NCBI RefSeq assembly: GCF_030766935.1
Contig: NZ_JASERL010000005.1
Coordinates: 248,001-312,000 of the forward strand
DNA from: Streptomyces sp. KL109B
Lineage (GTDB): Bacteria > Actinomycetota > Actinomycetes > Streptomycetales > Streptomycetaceae
Length of the DNA: 64,000 bases
Direction: 5' to 3'
Positions 24,472 to 33,523 of the stretch are shown piece by piece. The notes under the pieces were generated by a model that saw only the letters and a list, made by a program, of their open reading frames with translations, was not told where the DNA came from and ran no database searches. Within the stretch, counting starts at the first letter, position 1; each line of letters begins with the position of its first letter. The translations under genes were made by a program, and so were the position numbers.

Positions 24472-25533
24472 ATGGCGTCACGACAGGACGTCCCCGAGGA
24501 GTACCTGGACGGGTACATACAGACCGTGGCGGACGCCGCCGCCACCGGACGCCGCCTGGGCCGCGACGAACTCGACGCCCGCCGCGCGCTCGGCGAACGC
24601 GCCGCCGAGGCCGGGCTGAGCCTGCGCGCCCTGGTCGCCGCCCACCTCGCGCAGACCCGCACCGACCGGATCGGCGCCCGGGTCACGGTCGACGCGGTGC
24701 TCACCGCCACCGAGCAGGCCGTCGACGCGTTCGCCGAAGGCTACGAGCGCGCACAGCGCCAGACGATGCGTCAGGAGGAGGCGGCCCGCCGCGAGTTCAT
24801 CGACGACCTGCTCTACGGCCGCAGCGACATGGGTGAACTCGCCGAGCGCGCCGAGCGGTTCGGCCTGCGCCTCGCCTCCGAGCACGCGGTCGCGGTGGCC
24901 CGCGGCGTGAGCGCGTACGACGAGGGGGACGCCGTCTCCCGCGAGGTCGAGCGCGCCGTGATCGGCCGCTTCGGCAACCGGAACATCCTGGTGACCACCA
25001 AGGACCGCCGCCTGGTGTGCATCGCCCCCGGCGACCAGGACGAGGTCCTCGCCTACTTCGCCAAGCAGGCCTACGCCGCCACCGACGGCGGCCAAGTGGC
25101 CATCGGCCGCGCTCAGTCGGGCCCCGGCGGCGTCGTCCAGTCGTACGAAGAGGCCAGGGGCGCCCTCGACCTGGCGGCCCGCCTCGAACTCGACGCCCCG
25201 GTACTGCGCGCCGCCGACCTCCTCGTCTACCCGGTCCTCACCCGCGACCGGCAGGCCATGACGGACCTGGTGCACCACACCCTCGGCCCGCTGCGAAGGG
25301 CGCGCGGCGGCGCCCAGCCGCTCATCGCGACCCTCACCGCCTACTTCGACTCCGGCTGCGTGTCCGCCGAAGCGGCCCGCCGGCTGTCCTTGAGCCCGCG
25401 CGCCTTCACGTACCGCCTCGCCCGCATCCACCAACTCACCGGCGTCGACCCCGTCGACCCGGCCGACCGCTACACCCTGCAGACGGCCGTGATCGGCGCC
25501 AGGCTGCTCGACTGGCCGGCTGTCGGTTCCTGA
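24472..25533 (+). CDS. PucR/CdaR-type helix-turn-helix regulator
   Basis: About 353 residues from ATG 24472 (GGGGGTGGG upstream); ATG 24460 in frame is an alternative. The middle contains a GGDEF-like/CdaR GAF-type region (~100-250). The C-terminus has the PucR helix-turn-helix: LIATLTAYFDSGCVSAEAARRLSLSPRAFTYRLARIHQLTGVDP, then ADRYTLQTAVIGARLL. Family members respond to carboxylates, purines or amino acids and activate nearby genes. No catabolic genes adjoin it, so its target is open; the divergent NfeD-flotillin unit is one candidate by position. Confidence 0.85.
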   Translation: MASRQDVPEEYLDGYIQTVADAAATGRRLGRDELDARRALGERAAEAGLSLRALVAAHLAQTRTDRIGARVTVDAVLTATEQAVDAFAEGYERAQRQTMRQEEAARREFIDDLLYGRSDMGELAERAERFGLRLASEHAVAVARGVSAYDEGDAVSREVERAVIGRFGNRNILVTTKDRRLVCIAPGDQDEVLAYFAKQAYAATDGGQVAIGRAQSGPGGVVQSYEEARGALDLAARLELDAPVLRAADLLVYPVLTRDRQAMTDLVHHTLGPLRRARGGAQPLIATLTAYFDSGCVSAEAARRLSLSPRAFTYRLARIHQLTGVDPVDPADRYTLQTAVIGARLLDWPAVGS

Positions 25534-25558
25534 CGCCCGGATGATGCGTGGCCCGAGG

Positions 25559-26020
25559 TCACTTCGAGCGAGTGAAGCGGGTGTTCAGGCCGCAGGGCAT
25601 GTCGGGGTCGTCGGTCGCGCAGAGCGACTTGCCGTTGTCGACGACCGTCAGGTCCATCCAGCAGGTCGTATCGGAAGGAGAGCTGAAGCTGAGGCCGATC
25701 TTCGACCCGGACTTGGTCTTCTCCGACGAGGCGCTGTAGGTGTTTCCGCCTTCGTGGGCGAAGAACGCCCAGTCTCCGCTGCCCCGGCCGCCCGGGCACC
25801 CGGTGTCCGCGAGGCCGCCGACGGTCAAGCGGGTGGAGGTGAAGGTGTGATCGGCGGCGAGGGAGACCGTCGCTCCCGACTCCGCCCGCCAGTTCCCGAC
25901 GGCCCGGTCCACAGGGATCGTCGCCGGTTCTCCCTGCATGTCGCAGGACGTCCCGGCCAACGCGGCGAGGAAGGCAGCGGCCGTCCAGCGAAGCGCGCGA
26001 GGGGACGAGGTGTGGAACAC
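25559..26020 (-). CDS. putative secreted lipoprotein, unknown function
   Basis: 153 residues. The N-terminus (RALRWTAAAFLAALAGTSCDM) looks like a lipoprotein signal, with Cys 26 as the likely lipidated residue although the -3 position is not the usual Leu. The mature part is a small beta-rich domain with paired Cys (GLADTGCPGGRGSGDW, TTCWMDLTVVDNGKSLCATDDPDMPC) and a GNWRAESGATVSLAADHTFT opening that resembles small ligand-binding lipoproteins. I do not know a named family. It ends 25 bp from the convergent PucR gene. Confidence 0.6.
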   Translation of the reverse strand: MFHTSSPRALRWTAAAFLAALAGTSCDMQGEPATIPVDRAVGNWRAESGATVSLAADHTFTSTRLTVGGLADTGCPGGRGSGDWAFFAHEGGNTYSASSEKTKSGSKIGLSFSSPSDTTCWMDLTVVDNGKSLCATDDPDMPCGLNTRFTRSK

Positions 26021-26039
26021 GGATGCATCCTATGCGGCG

Positions 26040-26640
26040 TCAAATGGCCCCGTGGGCCCCGATCGCGTGGTGGTTCCCCGTGGTGCCGCCCCGGCTGCCG
26101 CGGCCCACGGACAGGGTTCCGGTGCCGAACTGGGGCGCGGGGAATCCGGACGCGCTGTCCGACTCCTGGTCGAACTCGCCGACGAACAGGTGGAGTTCGC
26201 CGTAGCGGGTCTCCGACTTCGTCGCGTCGGCGGGGTCCCGCCACTCCCAGGACTCCTGGGCGTCGAAGACACCGGTCACCTGCACCCAGGTGTCCGTCTC
26301 CGCGATGTCACCGCCCGGGACCTCGGCGCTCTGCGTCACCTTGCCGTCGGCGCCGACGGCGGTGCGGGTGAACTTCCACTGGTAGACGCCGTCGGCGGGT
26401 TTCACGGCCCACAGCGCCCACGAGGACTCGCCGGGGCTCGCCTGCTGCCCCGCGACCATGGCACGGTAACCCACCGGTTTGGCGGCGAGTTCGGCCACGT
26501 CGAGCCGCACGCGGCCGGAGACGGTGAACGAGCCGCTCTCGTCGACGACCGGTCCCCCGGTGGCGGCGTAGCCGGCGGAGCCGTCCGCCACGGCGGCCCG
26601 GGCCGGGCCGGCCGGTGCCGCGAGCGTCGCCACAACGGGG
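26040..26640 (-). pseudogene. LamG/jelly-roll domain fragment
   Basis: The minus frame gives one concanavalin-like LamG domain: GSAGYAATGGPVVDESGSFTVSGRVRLD, YRAMVAGQQ, YQWKFTRT, WVQVTGVFDAQ, GELHLFVGEF and TGTLSVGRGSRGG. In Streptomyces this module normally sits at the C-terminus of proteins over 500 residues with signal peptides. Here no signal peptide, no clear start and no downstream part exist, and the 5' end runs into the ribosome site of the divergent metallophosphoesterase. I read it as a remnant; a short intact gene from an in-frame GTG near 26640 cannot be excluded. Confidence 0.5.
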
Positions 26641-26700
26641 CGTGGGGTGAGGATGGTTGATACGACGGCCGCACCATGGACGACCATCAGGAGGACGAAC

Positions 26701-27936
26701 GTGACCGAGACCAGCGACACGAGCGAGACCACCCGGTCCACCGCCGGCGAAACGCGAGAGGCGCCGCCGAGCCCGCTACGGCGGCTGATGCGGTACATCC
26801 CGCTGATCGCCCCCGTCCTGCTGTGGGCCGTGCCGTGCTGGGTTCTGCTGTACGCGGGGCAGGGCTGGCCGCTGCCCGTCACGCTGACCGGCACCGCGCT
26901 GTCCGTCCTCGGGCTGGTCTGCATGCCGGTCGCGATGATGCGTGGGCACGGTCGGCGTCAGCAGGACGGGGCGGCGATCGTCGGTGACACGCTGCTGGGC
27001 GGCAGTTGGGTGCTGTTCACGTGGTCCGTGCTGCTCGGTGTGGTGCTGCGGGCCGCCCTGGCCGTGGCCGGAGTGGGTGACGGGCAGGAGCGGGCGCGGA
27101 TCGTGACGTGGGCGGTCCTCGGGGTGGCCGCCGCGCTGCTCGGCTGGGGGTACGTCGAGGCGCGGCGGGTGCCGCGGGTGCGGCGGCTCGATGTTCAACT
27201 CCCGCGTCTGGGCGCCGGGTTGGACGGGACGCGGGTCGTCCTGATCACCGATACGCACTACGGTCCGCTCGACCGGGCCCGCTGGTCGGCGAAGCTCTGC
27301 GAGAAGGTGAACACCCTGGAGGCCGATCTGGTCTGCCACACCGGTGACATCGCGGACGGCACGGCCGAACGCCGTCGCGCGCAGGCCACCCCGCTCGGCA
27401 CCGTGCAAGCGACCCGGGCGCGGGTCTACGTCACCGGCAACCACGAGTACTACAGCGAGGCCCAGGGGTGGGTCGACCTGATGGACGAGCTGGGCTGGGA
27501 GCCGCTGCGCAACCGGCATCTGCTGCTCGAACGCGGCGGTGACACCCTCGTGGTCGCGGGCGTCGACGACGTCACCGCGGAGTCCTCCGGGCTCGTGGGC
27601 CACCGCGCCCACCTCGACGGGGCCCTCGACGGCGCCGATCCCGAACTCCCCGTACTCCTCCTCGCCCATCAGCCCAAGTTCGTCGACCGCGCGGCGGCCC
27701 ACGGCGTCGACCTCCAGCTCTCGGGGCACACCCACGGGGGCCAGATCTGGCCATTCCACCACCTGGTCCGCCTCGACCAGCCGGCCCTCGCGGGGCTCAC
27801 CCGGCACGGCGCCCGCACCCTCCTCTACACGAGCCGCGGCGCCGGTTTCTGGGGCCCGCCCTTCCGTGTTTTCGCGCCCAGCGAGATCACCCTCCTCGTA
27901 CTCCGCTCCCCGCAAACGGCGCCGGTCCCGTCGTAG
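26701..27936 (+). CDS. membrane-anchored metallophosphoesterase (YaeI/YkuE-like)
   Basis: 411 residues from GTG 26701 directly behind AGGAGGACGAAC. Four hydrophobic segments in ~38-160 precede a calcineurin-like phosphoesterase domain (~175-400). That domain has all five metal-site blocks: ITDTHYG, HTGDIADG, TGNHEYY, LLAHQPK and SGHTHGGQIWP. The family hydrolyses phosphoesters such as lipid-linked phosphates at the membrane; YkuE- and YaeI-type members share this short form. It appears monocistronic. The N-terminal 35 residues are Thr/Ser/Glu-rich and probably disordered. Confidence 0.87.
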   Translation: MTETSDTSETTRSTAGETREAPPSPLRRLMRYIPLIAPVLLWAVPCWVLLYAGQGWPLPVTLTGTALSVLGLVCMPVAMMRGHGRRQQDGAAIVGDTLLGGSWVLFTWSVLLGVVLRAALAVAGVGDGQERARIVTWAVLGVAAALLGWGYVEARRVPRVRRLDVQLPRLGAGLDGTRVVLITDTHYGPLDRARWSAKLCEKVNTLEADLVCHTGDIADGTAERRRAQATPLGTVQATRARVYVTGNHEYYSEAQGWVDLMDELGWEPLRNRHLLLERGGDTLVVAGVDDVTAESSGLVGHRAHLDGALDGADPELPVLLLAHQPKFVDRAAAHGVDLQLSGHTHGGQIWPFHHLVRLDQPALAGLTRHGARTLLYTSRGAGFWGPPFRVFAPSEITLLVLRSPQTAPVPS

Positions 27937-28051
27937 TACCGAGGGTTACGGGGGTCAAATCCCGGAAGAACGAAGGAAAAGAAGGAGTCAAGGGTGCGGC
28001 CGCGAGCCATTCCGCGGCACGAAATGATCATGCGAGGGGTTAGCCTTGATG

Positions 28052-28072
28052 TTGGTTGTCCGGGGCAACCAA
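28052..28072. promoter_or_regulatory. perfect inverted repeat, possible operator
   Basis: TTGGTTG (28052-28058), a 7-bp spacer and CAACCAA (28066-28072), about 150 bp upstream of the acyl-CoA synthetase start in an otherwise gene-free 282-bp gap. Confidence 0.45.
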
Positions 28073-28218
28073 TGTTCCCGGGGCGAATGCCACTTGTGCC
28101 GGGCACGGCGCCCCGCGCCGCTGCCCCCGGACGGCCTCCCCCACAGTCAACACAGCACGACCACCGGCGCGTACGCGTCACGACGACGAGCGGGCCGGTG
28201 CCGCCAGGAGGACCACCC

Positions 28219-29811
28219 ATGCCTGCCGAGGCATCCGCAGCCACCCCCACCCCCACTCCCGCGATATCCACGCCGGAGCCCTTCCGTACCTTCGTCGAGG
28301 ACAACCTCGACGCCCTCGCGGCCCACCCGGACCGCGAGCTCCTCGTACACGAGGACCAGCGCCTGACGGCCGGTCAATTCCGGTCCCTTGTGCACCGCAT
28401 GGCCCACGCGCTCACCGCGCTCGGCGTCATGCGCGGCACGACCGTGACCCTGCTCAGCGGCAATCTGCCCGAGACCATCGCGGCCCGGTACGCCGCCAAC
28501 CTCGTGGGCTGCCGGGTCAACCACCTCTACAACAAGCTGTCGGCCGATGTGCAGGCGGCGATCGTCGAGGACGTCGAGACCCGGGTGCTGATCGTCGACC
28601 CGCGCTACGCCGACCGCGCCGCGGAGCTCGTCGACAGCGCGCCCGTGCCGCACGTCCTCGTCCTCGGCGAGGCCAAGCGCGAGCTCGGGCAGGACCTGCT
28701 GGCGCTCGCCGCCGAGCAGAGCGACGAGCCGTTCGCCTCGCGCGCACAGCCCGACGACATCTGCACCATCCGGCACACCGGCGGCACGACGGGCCACCCC
28801 AAGGGCATCGTCACCACCTTCGAGCAGGTCAACCGGATGCGCCGCATGGTCACTCAAGTGCGCCCGGCGGAGGGCGAGTTGCCCCGGCAGCTCGCGTGCA
28901 CCACGCTCGCGCACGCCGCGGGCATGCTGGCGGACGTCGTCATCCAGACCGGCGGCTGTGTCGTGCTGCTCGACGACTTCGACGCGGGCGAGGTGCTCGC
29001 CACCATCGAGCGCGAGCGCATCACGCACCTGTTCCTGCTGCCGCCGCTGGTCTACCAGCTCCTCGACCACCCGGACTCCGAGCGCCGCGACCTGAGCAGC
29101 CTGCGCGGGCTGACGTACGGCGGCTGCCAGGCGTCGCCCGCGCGGATCGCGGACGCCGTACGCCGCTTCGGCCCCGTCCTCGTGCAGTTCTACGGCCAGA
29201 ACGAGGCCGGCGGCATCAGCGTGCTCACCGCCGACGACCACACCTCGGACCGGCCCGAGCGGCTGCGCTCCGCGGGCAAGGTGCTGCCGGGTGTGGAGAT
29301 CGCCATCCGCGACACCGACGGCAAGGACCTGCCGCTCGGCGAACTGGGCGAGATCTGCGTCCGGTCCGAGGGCACGATGGCGGGCTACTGGAAGCAGCCG
29401 GAGCTGACCGCCGAGGTGCTTCGGGACGGCTGGCTGCACACCGGTGACATCGGCTTCCTCGACGAGGAGAACTACATCACCGTCGTCGACCGGCTCAAGG
29501 ACATGATCGTGGTCGTTGGCGGCCACGTGTACACCACCGAGCTGGAGGACCTCCTCAACTCGCACCCGAAGGTGCTGCAGAGCGCGGTCTTCGGGGTCAG
29601 GGACGCCGACCGCATGGAGCAGGTGCACGCCGCGGTCGTGCCCGCGCCCGGCGTCACGGTGGAGCCGGAGGAACTGCGGGCCGCGGTGCGCGCCCAGCGC
29701 GGCGCGATGTACGAACCGGCCCACATCACCTTCGTCGACGCGCTGCCCCTGACGGACGCGGGCAAGCCGGACAAGAAGCTGCTGCGGCAGCGCGCGGAGG
29801 AGCAGGCCTAG
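28219..29811 (+). CDS. AMP-dependent acyl-CoA synthetase/ligase
   Basis: 530 residues from ATG 28219 behind CCAGGAGGACC. ANL-superfamily motifs in order: HTGGTTGHPKGI (phosphate loop, ~193-204), YGGCQ, YGQNEAGG (A5, with QN in place of the usual xT), GWLHTGDIGFLDEENYITVVDRLKDMIVVVGGHVYTTELEDLL (A7-A8 hinge) and GKPDKKLLR with the adenylation Lys. These enzymes activate a carboxylic acid with ATP and load it on CoA. The substrate is not predictable; the changed A5 residues hint at a non-standard acid. There is no carrier domain and no biosynthetic neighbours. A palindrome upstream may control it. Confidence 0.87.
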   Translation: MPAEASAATPTPTPAISTPEPFRTFVEDNLDALAAHPDRELLVHEDQRLTAGQFRSLVHRMAHALTALGVMRGTTVTLLSGNLPETIAARYAANLVGCRVNHLYNKLSADVQAAIVEDVETRVLIVDPRYADRAAELVDSAPVPHVLVLGEAKRELGQDLLALAAEQSDEPFASRAQPDDICTIRHTGGTTGHPKGIVTTFEQVNRMRRMVTQVRPAEGELPRQLACTTLAHAAGMLADVVIQTGGCVVLLDDFDAGEVLATIERERITHLFLLPPLVYQLLDHPDSERRDLSSLRGLTYGGCQASPARIADAVRRFGPVLVQFYGQNEAGGISVLTADDHTSDRPERLRSAGKVLPGVEIAIRDTDGKDLPLGELGEICVRSEGTMAGYWKQPELTAEVLRDGWLHTGDIGFLDEENYITVVDRLKDMIVVVGGHVYTTELEDLLNSHPKVLQSAVFGVRDADRMEQVHAAVVPAPGVTVEPEELRAAVRAQRGAMYEPAHITFVDALPLTDAGKPDKKLLRQRAEEQA

Positions 29812-29825
29812 GACCCTCCCCCCGG

Positions 29826-30119
29826 CTACTCCTCGGTCGTCCCATGGTCGGGCTCGGGGGCGCGCCGTCCGGACCGCCACAGCACCTCGGCCGTCCGGGC
29901 GGCGAACGCCAGGGCCGCCGCGACCCCCGCCGCGGTGACGAATCCGCTCTTCGCCGCGCCGGACACCAGGCCGTACAGCACCGGCAGTACGAAGAGGAGG
30001 AACGCGGCGGCGGCGTACAGCGTCGCGGAGAACAGCGCGTAGCCGATCTCGACGGTCATCGCGTCCCGCTCGGCCTGGGTCCGACGTGCCCGAGTGCCAC
30101 GTGTGGGTGTGGTGGTCAT
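29826..30119 (-). CDS. small two-helix membrane protein, unknown function
   Basis: 97 residues from ATG 30119. A basic N-terminal stretch (TTTPTRGTRARRTQAERDAMTVEIGYALFSATLYAA) is followed by two hydrophobic segments (~35-56 and ~60-80) and an acidic tail (APEPDHGTTEE). The layout resembles small DUF-type actinobacterial membrane proteins, but no family is recognised. It is divergent from the LacI gene, with 79 bp between starts, and convergent with the acyl-CoA synthetase gene. Confidence 0.55.
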   Translation of the reverse strand: MTTTPTRGTRARRTQAERDAMTVEIGYALFSATLYAAAAFLLFVLPVLYGLVSGAAKSGFVTAAGVAAALAFAARTAEVLWRSGRRAPEPDHGTTEE

Positions 30120-30198
30120 CGCGTTCGCTCCCGCCCGGTGCCTGTCCCACCCATCATATTGCGCCGTACGTGGAGTGCCCGGCGTTAAGGTTCGCCCT

Positions 30199-31221
30199 AT
30201 GAACAGGCAGGCCCCGACGCTGGAGGACGTCGCGCGGGAGGCGGGGGTCTCCCGCGCCACCGTGTCGCGGGTCGTGAACGGCGTACGCAATGTCGACCCG
30301 AGCATTCAGGACCTCGTCCGCAGCGCGATCGAACGGACCGGTTACACGCCGAACCGCGCGGCGCGGACGCTGGTCACCCGGCGTACCGGGACGGTGGCGC
30401 TCATCGTCTCCGGCGCGGGCGACGCCTTCGTCGGCCGCGTCTTCGCCGACCCGTTCTTCGGCCGTGTCGTCAATGGCGCCATGGGGTACCTGCGGGCCCG
30501 CGCGATGCAACCGGTGCTGCTGTTCGCGGAGTCGGAGCCGGCCAGGAAGCAAGTGGTCGACTACGTACGGCAGGGCAGCGCGGACGGTGCGCTCGTGGTG
30601 TCCGTGCGGCCCGACGACCCGCTGCCGGAGCTGCTGCTCGCGGCCCACGTCCCCACGGTGCTGTTCGCGCGTCCCGCCCGGAAGGTTCCGGTCAGTTGCG
30701 TCGACCTGGACCACGCGGCGGGCGGCCGGCTCGCCGGGGAGCACCTGCTTGCCCGGGGCTGCCGCCGGATCGCCGCGATCAGCGCCCCGTTGGAGCTGCG
30801 GGCCGGTCGGGAGCGCCTCGCCGGGTTCCGCGACGCGCTGACACGCGCCGGACACGACACACCTCCCGTCGCCGAGGGTGTCTTCACGCTGGACAGCGGG
30901 GCCACGGCCATGACCACGCTGCTGCGCGAACACCCCGACGTGGACGGCGTGTTCGCGGCCAACGACCTGATGGCCCAGGGCGCCTGCCAGGTTCTGCGCG
31001 AACATGGCAGGCGCATCCCGCACGACGTCGCCGTCGTCGGGTTCGACGACTCCAGCATCGCGGTGACGTGCCGGCCGCCGCTGACCACCGTGCGCCAGCC
31101 GGTGGAGGACATGGCGGCGGCCATGGCGCGGCTGCTGGGCGAGCAGGTCCAGGGCGCCCGCACCGCCGAACCGCACGTCCTCCTCTTCGAACCGGAGCTG
31201 GTCGTACGCGACTCCGCCTGA
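30199..31221 (+). CDS. LacI-family transcriptional regulator
   Basis: 340 residues from ATG 30199. The helix-turn-helix PTLEDVAREAGVSRATVSRVVNGVRNVDP with hinge helix RTGYTPNRAARTLVTRR covers ~5-60. The periplasmic-binding-protein-like sugar domain follows: ALIVSG, DGALVVSVRPDD, GVFAANDLMAQGACQVLREHGRRIPHDVAVVGFDDS. It reads toward a minus-strand GH1-ABC transporter operon and ends 13 bp from it, so it probably represses that operon in response to a beta-glucoside. The ROK regulator on the other side of the same operon is a second candidate controller. Confidence 0.92.
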   Translation: MNRQAPTLEDVAREAGVSRATVSRVVNGVRNVDPSIQDLVRSAIERTGYTPNRAARTLVTRRTGTVALIVSGAGDAFVGRVFADPFFGRVVNGAMGYLRARAMQPVLLFAESEPARKQVVDYVRQGSADGALVVSVRPDDPLPELLLAAHVPTVLFARPARKVPVSCVDLDHAAGGRLAGEHLLARGCRRIAAISAPLELRAGRERLAGFRDALTRAGHDTPPVAEGVFTLDSGATAMTTLLREHPDVDGVFAANDLMAQGACQVLREHGRRIPHDVAVVGFDDSSIAVTCRPPLTTVRQPVEDMAAAMARLLGEQVQGARTAEPHVLLFEPELVVRDSA

Positions 31222-31234
31222 TCCTGCGCGGACG

Positions 31235-32590
31235 TCAGGCCCGGGACTCCCGGTGGGCGCGGATGATGTCCGCGTACCGCCGCCCGCTGCTCTTCAGGGT
31301 GCGGGTCTGGGTCGCGTAGTCGACGTGGACGAGGCCGAAGCGCTTGTCGTAGCCGTACGCCCACTCGAAGTTGTCGAGGAGGGACCAGGCGTAGTACCCG
31401 GCGAGCGGCGCGCCCTTGCGGATGGCGCGGGCGCAGGCGCTCACGTGCTCCTCCAAGTAGCGGGCCCGGTCGGGGTCGTGGACGGCGCCGTCGGGTGTGA
31501 CGGTGTCGGGGAACGCGGAGCCGTTCTCGGTGACGTACAGCTCGCGCGCCCCGTAGTCGTCGGTCAGGCGCAGCAGCAGCGCTTCCAGGCCCCCGGCGTC
31601 GATCTGCCAGTCCATGCCGGTGCGCGGCACGTCGGGCAGCCGGACCTCGCGGGCGTACGGGACGGGGCCCCGGGGGTCGTCGGTGACGGTCGCGGGGAAG
31701 TAGTAGTTGAGGCCGTGCCAGTCGAGGGGCGCCGCGATCGTCTCCAAGTCGCCTGGGCGCTCCGGGAGTTCGACGCCGTACAGCTCGCGCATGTCGGCGG
31801 GGAAGCCGCGGCCGTAGACGGGGTCGAGCCACCAGCGGTTGGTGTGTCCGTCCATGCGGGTGGCCGCCGCGATGTCCTCGGGGCGGGTCGAGGCGGCCTC
31901 GATGGTGGAGTGGTTGGTGACGAGGCCGACCTGGGCGCCGGGGACCGCGGCGCGGACGGCGTGGGTGGTGAGGCCGTGGGCGAGCAGCAGGTGGTACGAG
32001 GCGCGCACGGCGGCGGTGAGGTCGGTGAGGCCGGGGGCCATGCGGCCTTCGAGGTGGCCGATCCAGCCGGAGCAGAGCGGTTCGTTGAGGGTGGCCCACC
32101 GGGTGACGCGGTCGCCGAGGCGGGCGGCGACCACGGAGGCGTAGTCGGCGAGGTGTTCGGCGGTGTCGCGGACGGTCCAGCCGCCGCGGTCCTGGAGGGC
32201 CTGCGGGAGGTCCCAGTGGTAGAGGGTGATGTTGGGGGTGATGCCGACGTCGAGGAGGGCGTCGACGAGGCGGTCGTAGAAGTCGAGGCCCGCCGCGTTG
32301 ACCGGGCCGTCTCCCCCGGGCAGCACGCGGGGCCAGGCGACGGACATGCGGTAGGCGTCGGTGCCGAGCCGCTTCATCCAGCCGATGTCCTCGGGCCACC
32401 GGTGGTAGTGGTCGCAGGCCACGTCTCCGTGGTCGCCGCCGTCGACCTTGCCGGGGGTGTGGGAGAAGGTGTCCCAGATCGAGGGTGCGCGGCCGTCCTC
32501 GGTGGCGGCGCCCTCGATCTGGTAGGCGGAGGTGGCCGTGCCCCAGGTGAAGCCGGCGGGGAAGGCGGCGAGGTCAAGCGATTCGTACAC
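31235..32590 (-). CDS. GH1 beta-glucosidase
   Basis: 451 residues from GTG 32590 (AAAGG upstream). Typical GH1 N-terminus FPAGFTWGTATSAYQIEGA; acid/base Glu in TLNEPLCSG near 163-171; nucleophile Glu in YVTENGSAFPD near 353; GYYAWSLLDNFEWAYGYDKRFGL near the end binds substrate. Length and motifs are full and there is no signal peptide, so it hydrolyses imported beta-glucosides (such as cello-oligosaccharides) inside the cell. It is the last gene of the binding-protein/permease operon, 48 bp after the second permease. Confidence 0.93.
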   Translation of the reverse strand: MYESLDLAAFPAGFTWGTATSAYQIEGAATEDGRAPSIWDTFSHTPGKVDGGDHGDVACDHYHRWPEDIGWMKRLGTDAYRMSVAWPRVLPGGDGPVNAAGLDFYDRLVDALLDVGITPNITLYHWDLPQALQDRGGWTVRDTAEHLADYASVVAARLGDRVTRWATLNEPLCSGWIGHLEGRMAPGLTDLTAAVRASYHLLLAHGLTTHAVRAAVPGAQVGLVTNHSTIEAASTRPEDIAAATRMDGHTNRWWLDPVYGRGFPADMRELYGVELPERPGDLETIAAPLDWHGLNYYFPATVTDDPRGPVPYAREVRLPDVPRTGMDWQIDAGGLEALLLRLTDDYGARELYVTENGSAFPDTVTPDGAVHDPDRARYLEEHVSACARAIRKGAPLAGYYAWSLLDNFEWAYGYDKRFGLVHVDYATQTRTLKSSGRRYADIIRAHRESRA

Positions 32591-32638
32591 GGAGGGCCTT
32601 TCTGGAGTACGTGAGGGGGAACAGGTGGTGGCTCGCGG

Positions 32639-33523
32639 CTACTTGACCGCGCCCGCCGTGAGCCCGGCGACGAGGTAGCGCTGAAGCAGCAGGAAGCCGG
32701 CGACGACGGGCAGGCTGACGATGAGTGAGGCCGCCATGATCTGGTTCCAGTACACGTCGTTCTGGGTGGAGTAGCCCTGGAGTCCGACGGCGAGGGTGCG
32801 GGTGGTGTCGTTGGTCATGACGGAGGCGAAGAGGACCTCGCCCCACGCGGTCATGAACGCGTAGACGGCGACGGCGACGATGCCGGGGATCGCGGCGGGC
32901 ACGATGACCCTGAACAGGGCGCCGAGCGGCCCGCAGCCGTCCACCTTGGCCGCCTCGTCGAGGTCCCTCGGCACCGAGTCGAAGTACCCGATCAGCATCC
33001 AGATGGAGAAGGGCAGCGAGAACGTGAGGTAGGTGAGGATCAGGCCGCCCCGGGAGCCGAACAGCGCGATGCCGGTGGCGTTGCCGATGTTGACGTAGAT
33101 GAGGAACAGCGGCAGCAGGAAGAGGATGCCGGGGAACATCTGGGTCGACAGGACCGTCACCGTGAAGACGCGCTTGCCGCGGAACGAGTAGCGGCTGACC
33201 GCGTACGCCGCGAACACGGCGACCGTGACCGAGCAGACGGTCGCCGCCCCCGCCACGATCAGTGAGTTCATGAAGTAGTCGGCCAGCGGCACCGTCTTCC
33301 AGATGTCGAAGTAGGGGCGGATGGTGAGGCCCGACGGCAGCCACTCGAACTTCCCCGACACGTCCTCCAGCGGCTTCAGCGAGCTGGACACCATCACGTA
33401 CACGGGCAGCAGCACGAAGGCGGCGAGGAGCGTCAGGAAGATGCGGCGACTCCAGAGGAAGGACCGGGGCGCCGCCATCGGGGAGCGCGGCTGCCGGAGC
33501 GTAGTGGCCGTGGGGCTAGACAT
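32639..33523 (-). CDS. carbohydrate ABC transporter permease (MalG/CebG type)
   Basis: 294 residues, six membrane helices. ATG 33523 overlaps the preceding permease stop (ATGTCTAG), so translation is coupled. The EAA loop is present: DEAAKVDGCGPLGALFRVIVPAAIPGIVAVAVYAF, followed by AWGEVLFA. This is the second subunit of a CUT1-type sugar importer. No ATPase gene lies in the operon, as usual in Streptomyces where a shared MsiK supplies energy. Confidence 0.93.
   Translation of the reverse strand: MSSPTATTLRQPRSPMAAPRSFLWSRRIFLTLLAAFVLLPVYVMVSSSLKPLEDVSGKFEWLPSGLTIRPYFDIWKTVPLADYFMNSLIVAGAATVCSVTVAVFAAYAVSRYSFRGKRVFTVTVLSTQMFPGILFLLPLFLIYVNIGNATGIALFGSRGGLILTYLTFSLPFSIWMLIGYFDSVPRDLDEAAKVDGCGPLGALFRVIVPAAIPGIVAVAVYAFMTAWGEVLFASVMTNDTTRTLAVGLQGYSTQNDVYWNQIMAASLIVSLPVVAGFLLLQRYLVAGLTAGAVK

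Noticed and set aside
27940..27990. tRNA-like stretch with a GGGGTCAAATCCC-type T-arm
   Set aside because: No acceptor stem, D-arm or anticodon arm can be drawn around it, and its 5' side is coding sequence of the phosphoesterase gene.
28147..30150. Minus-strand open frame opposite the acyl-CoA synthetase
   Set aside because: The plus-strand gene has all ANL motifs and an AGGAGG site; the opposite frame shows only composition bias.
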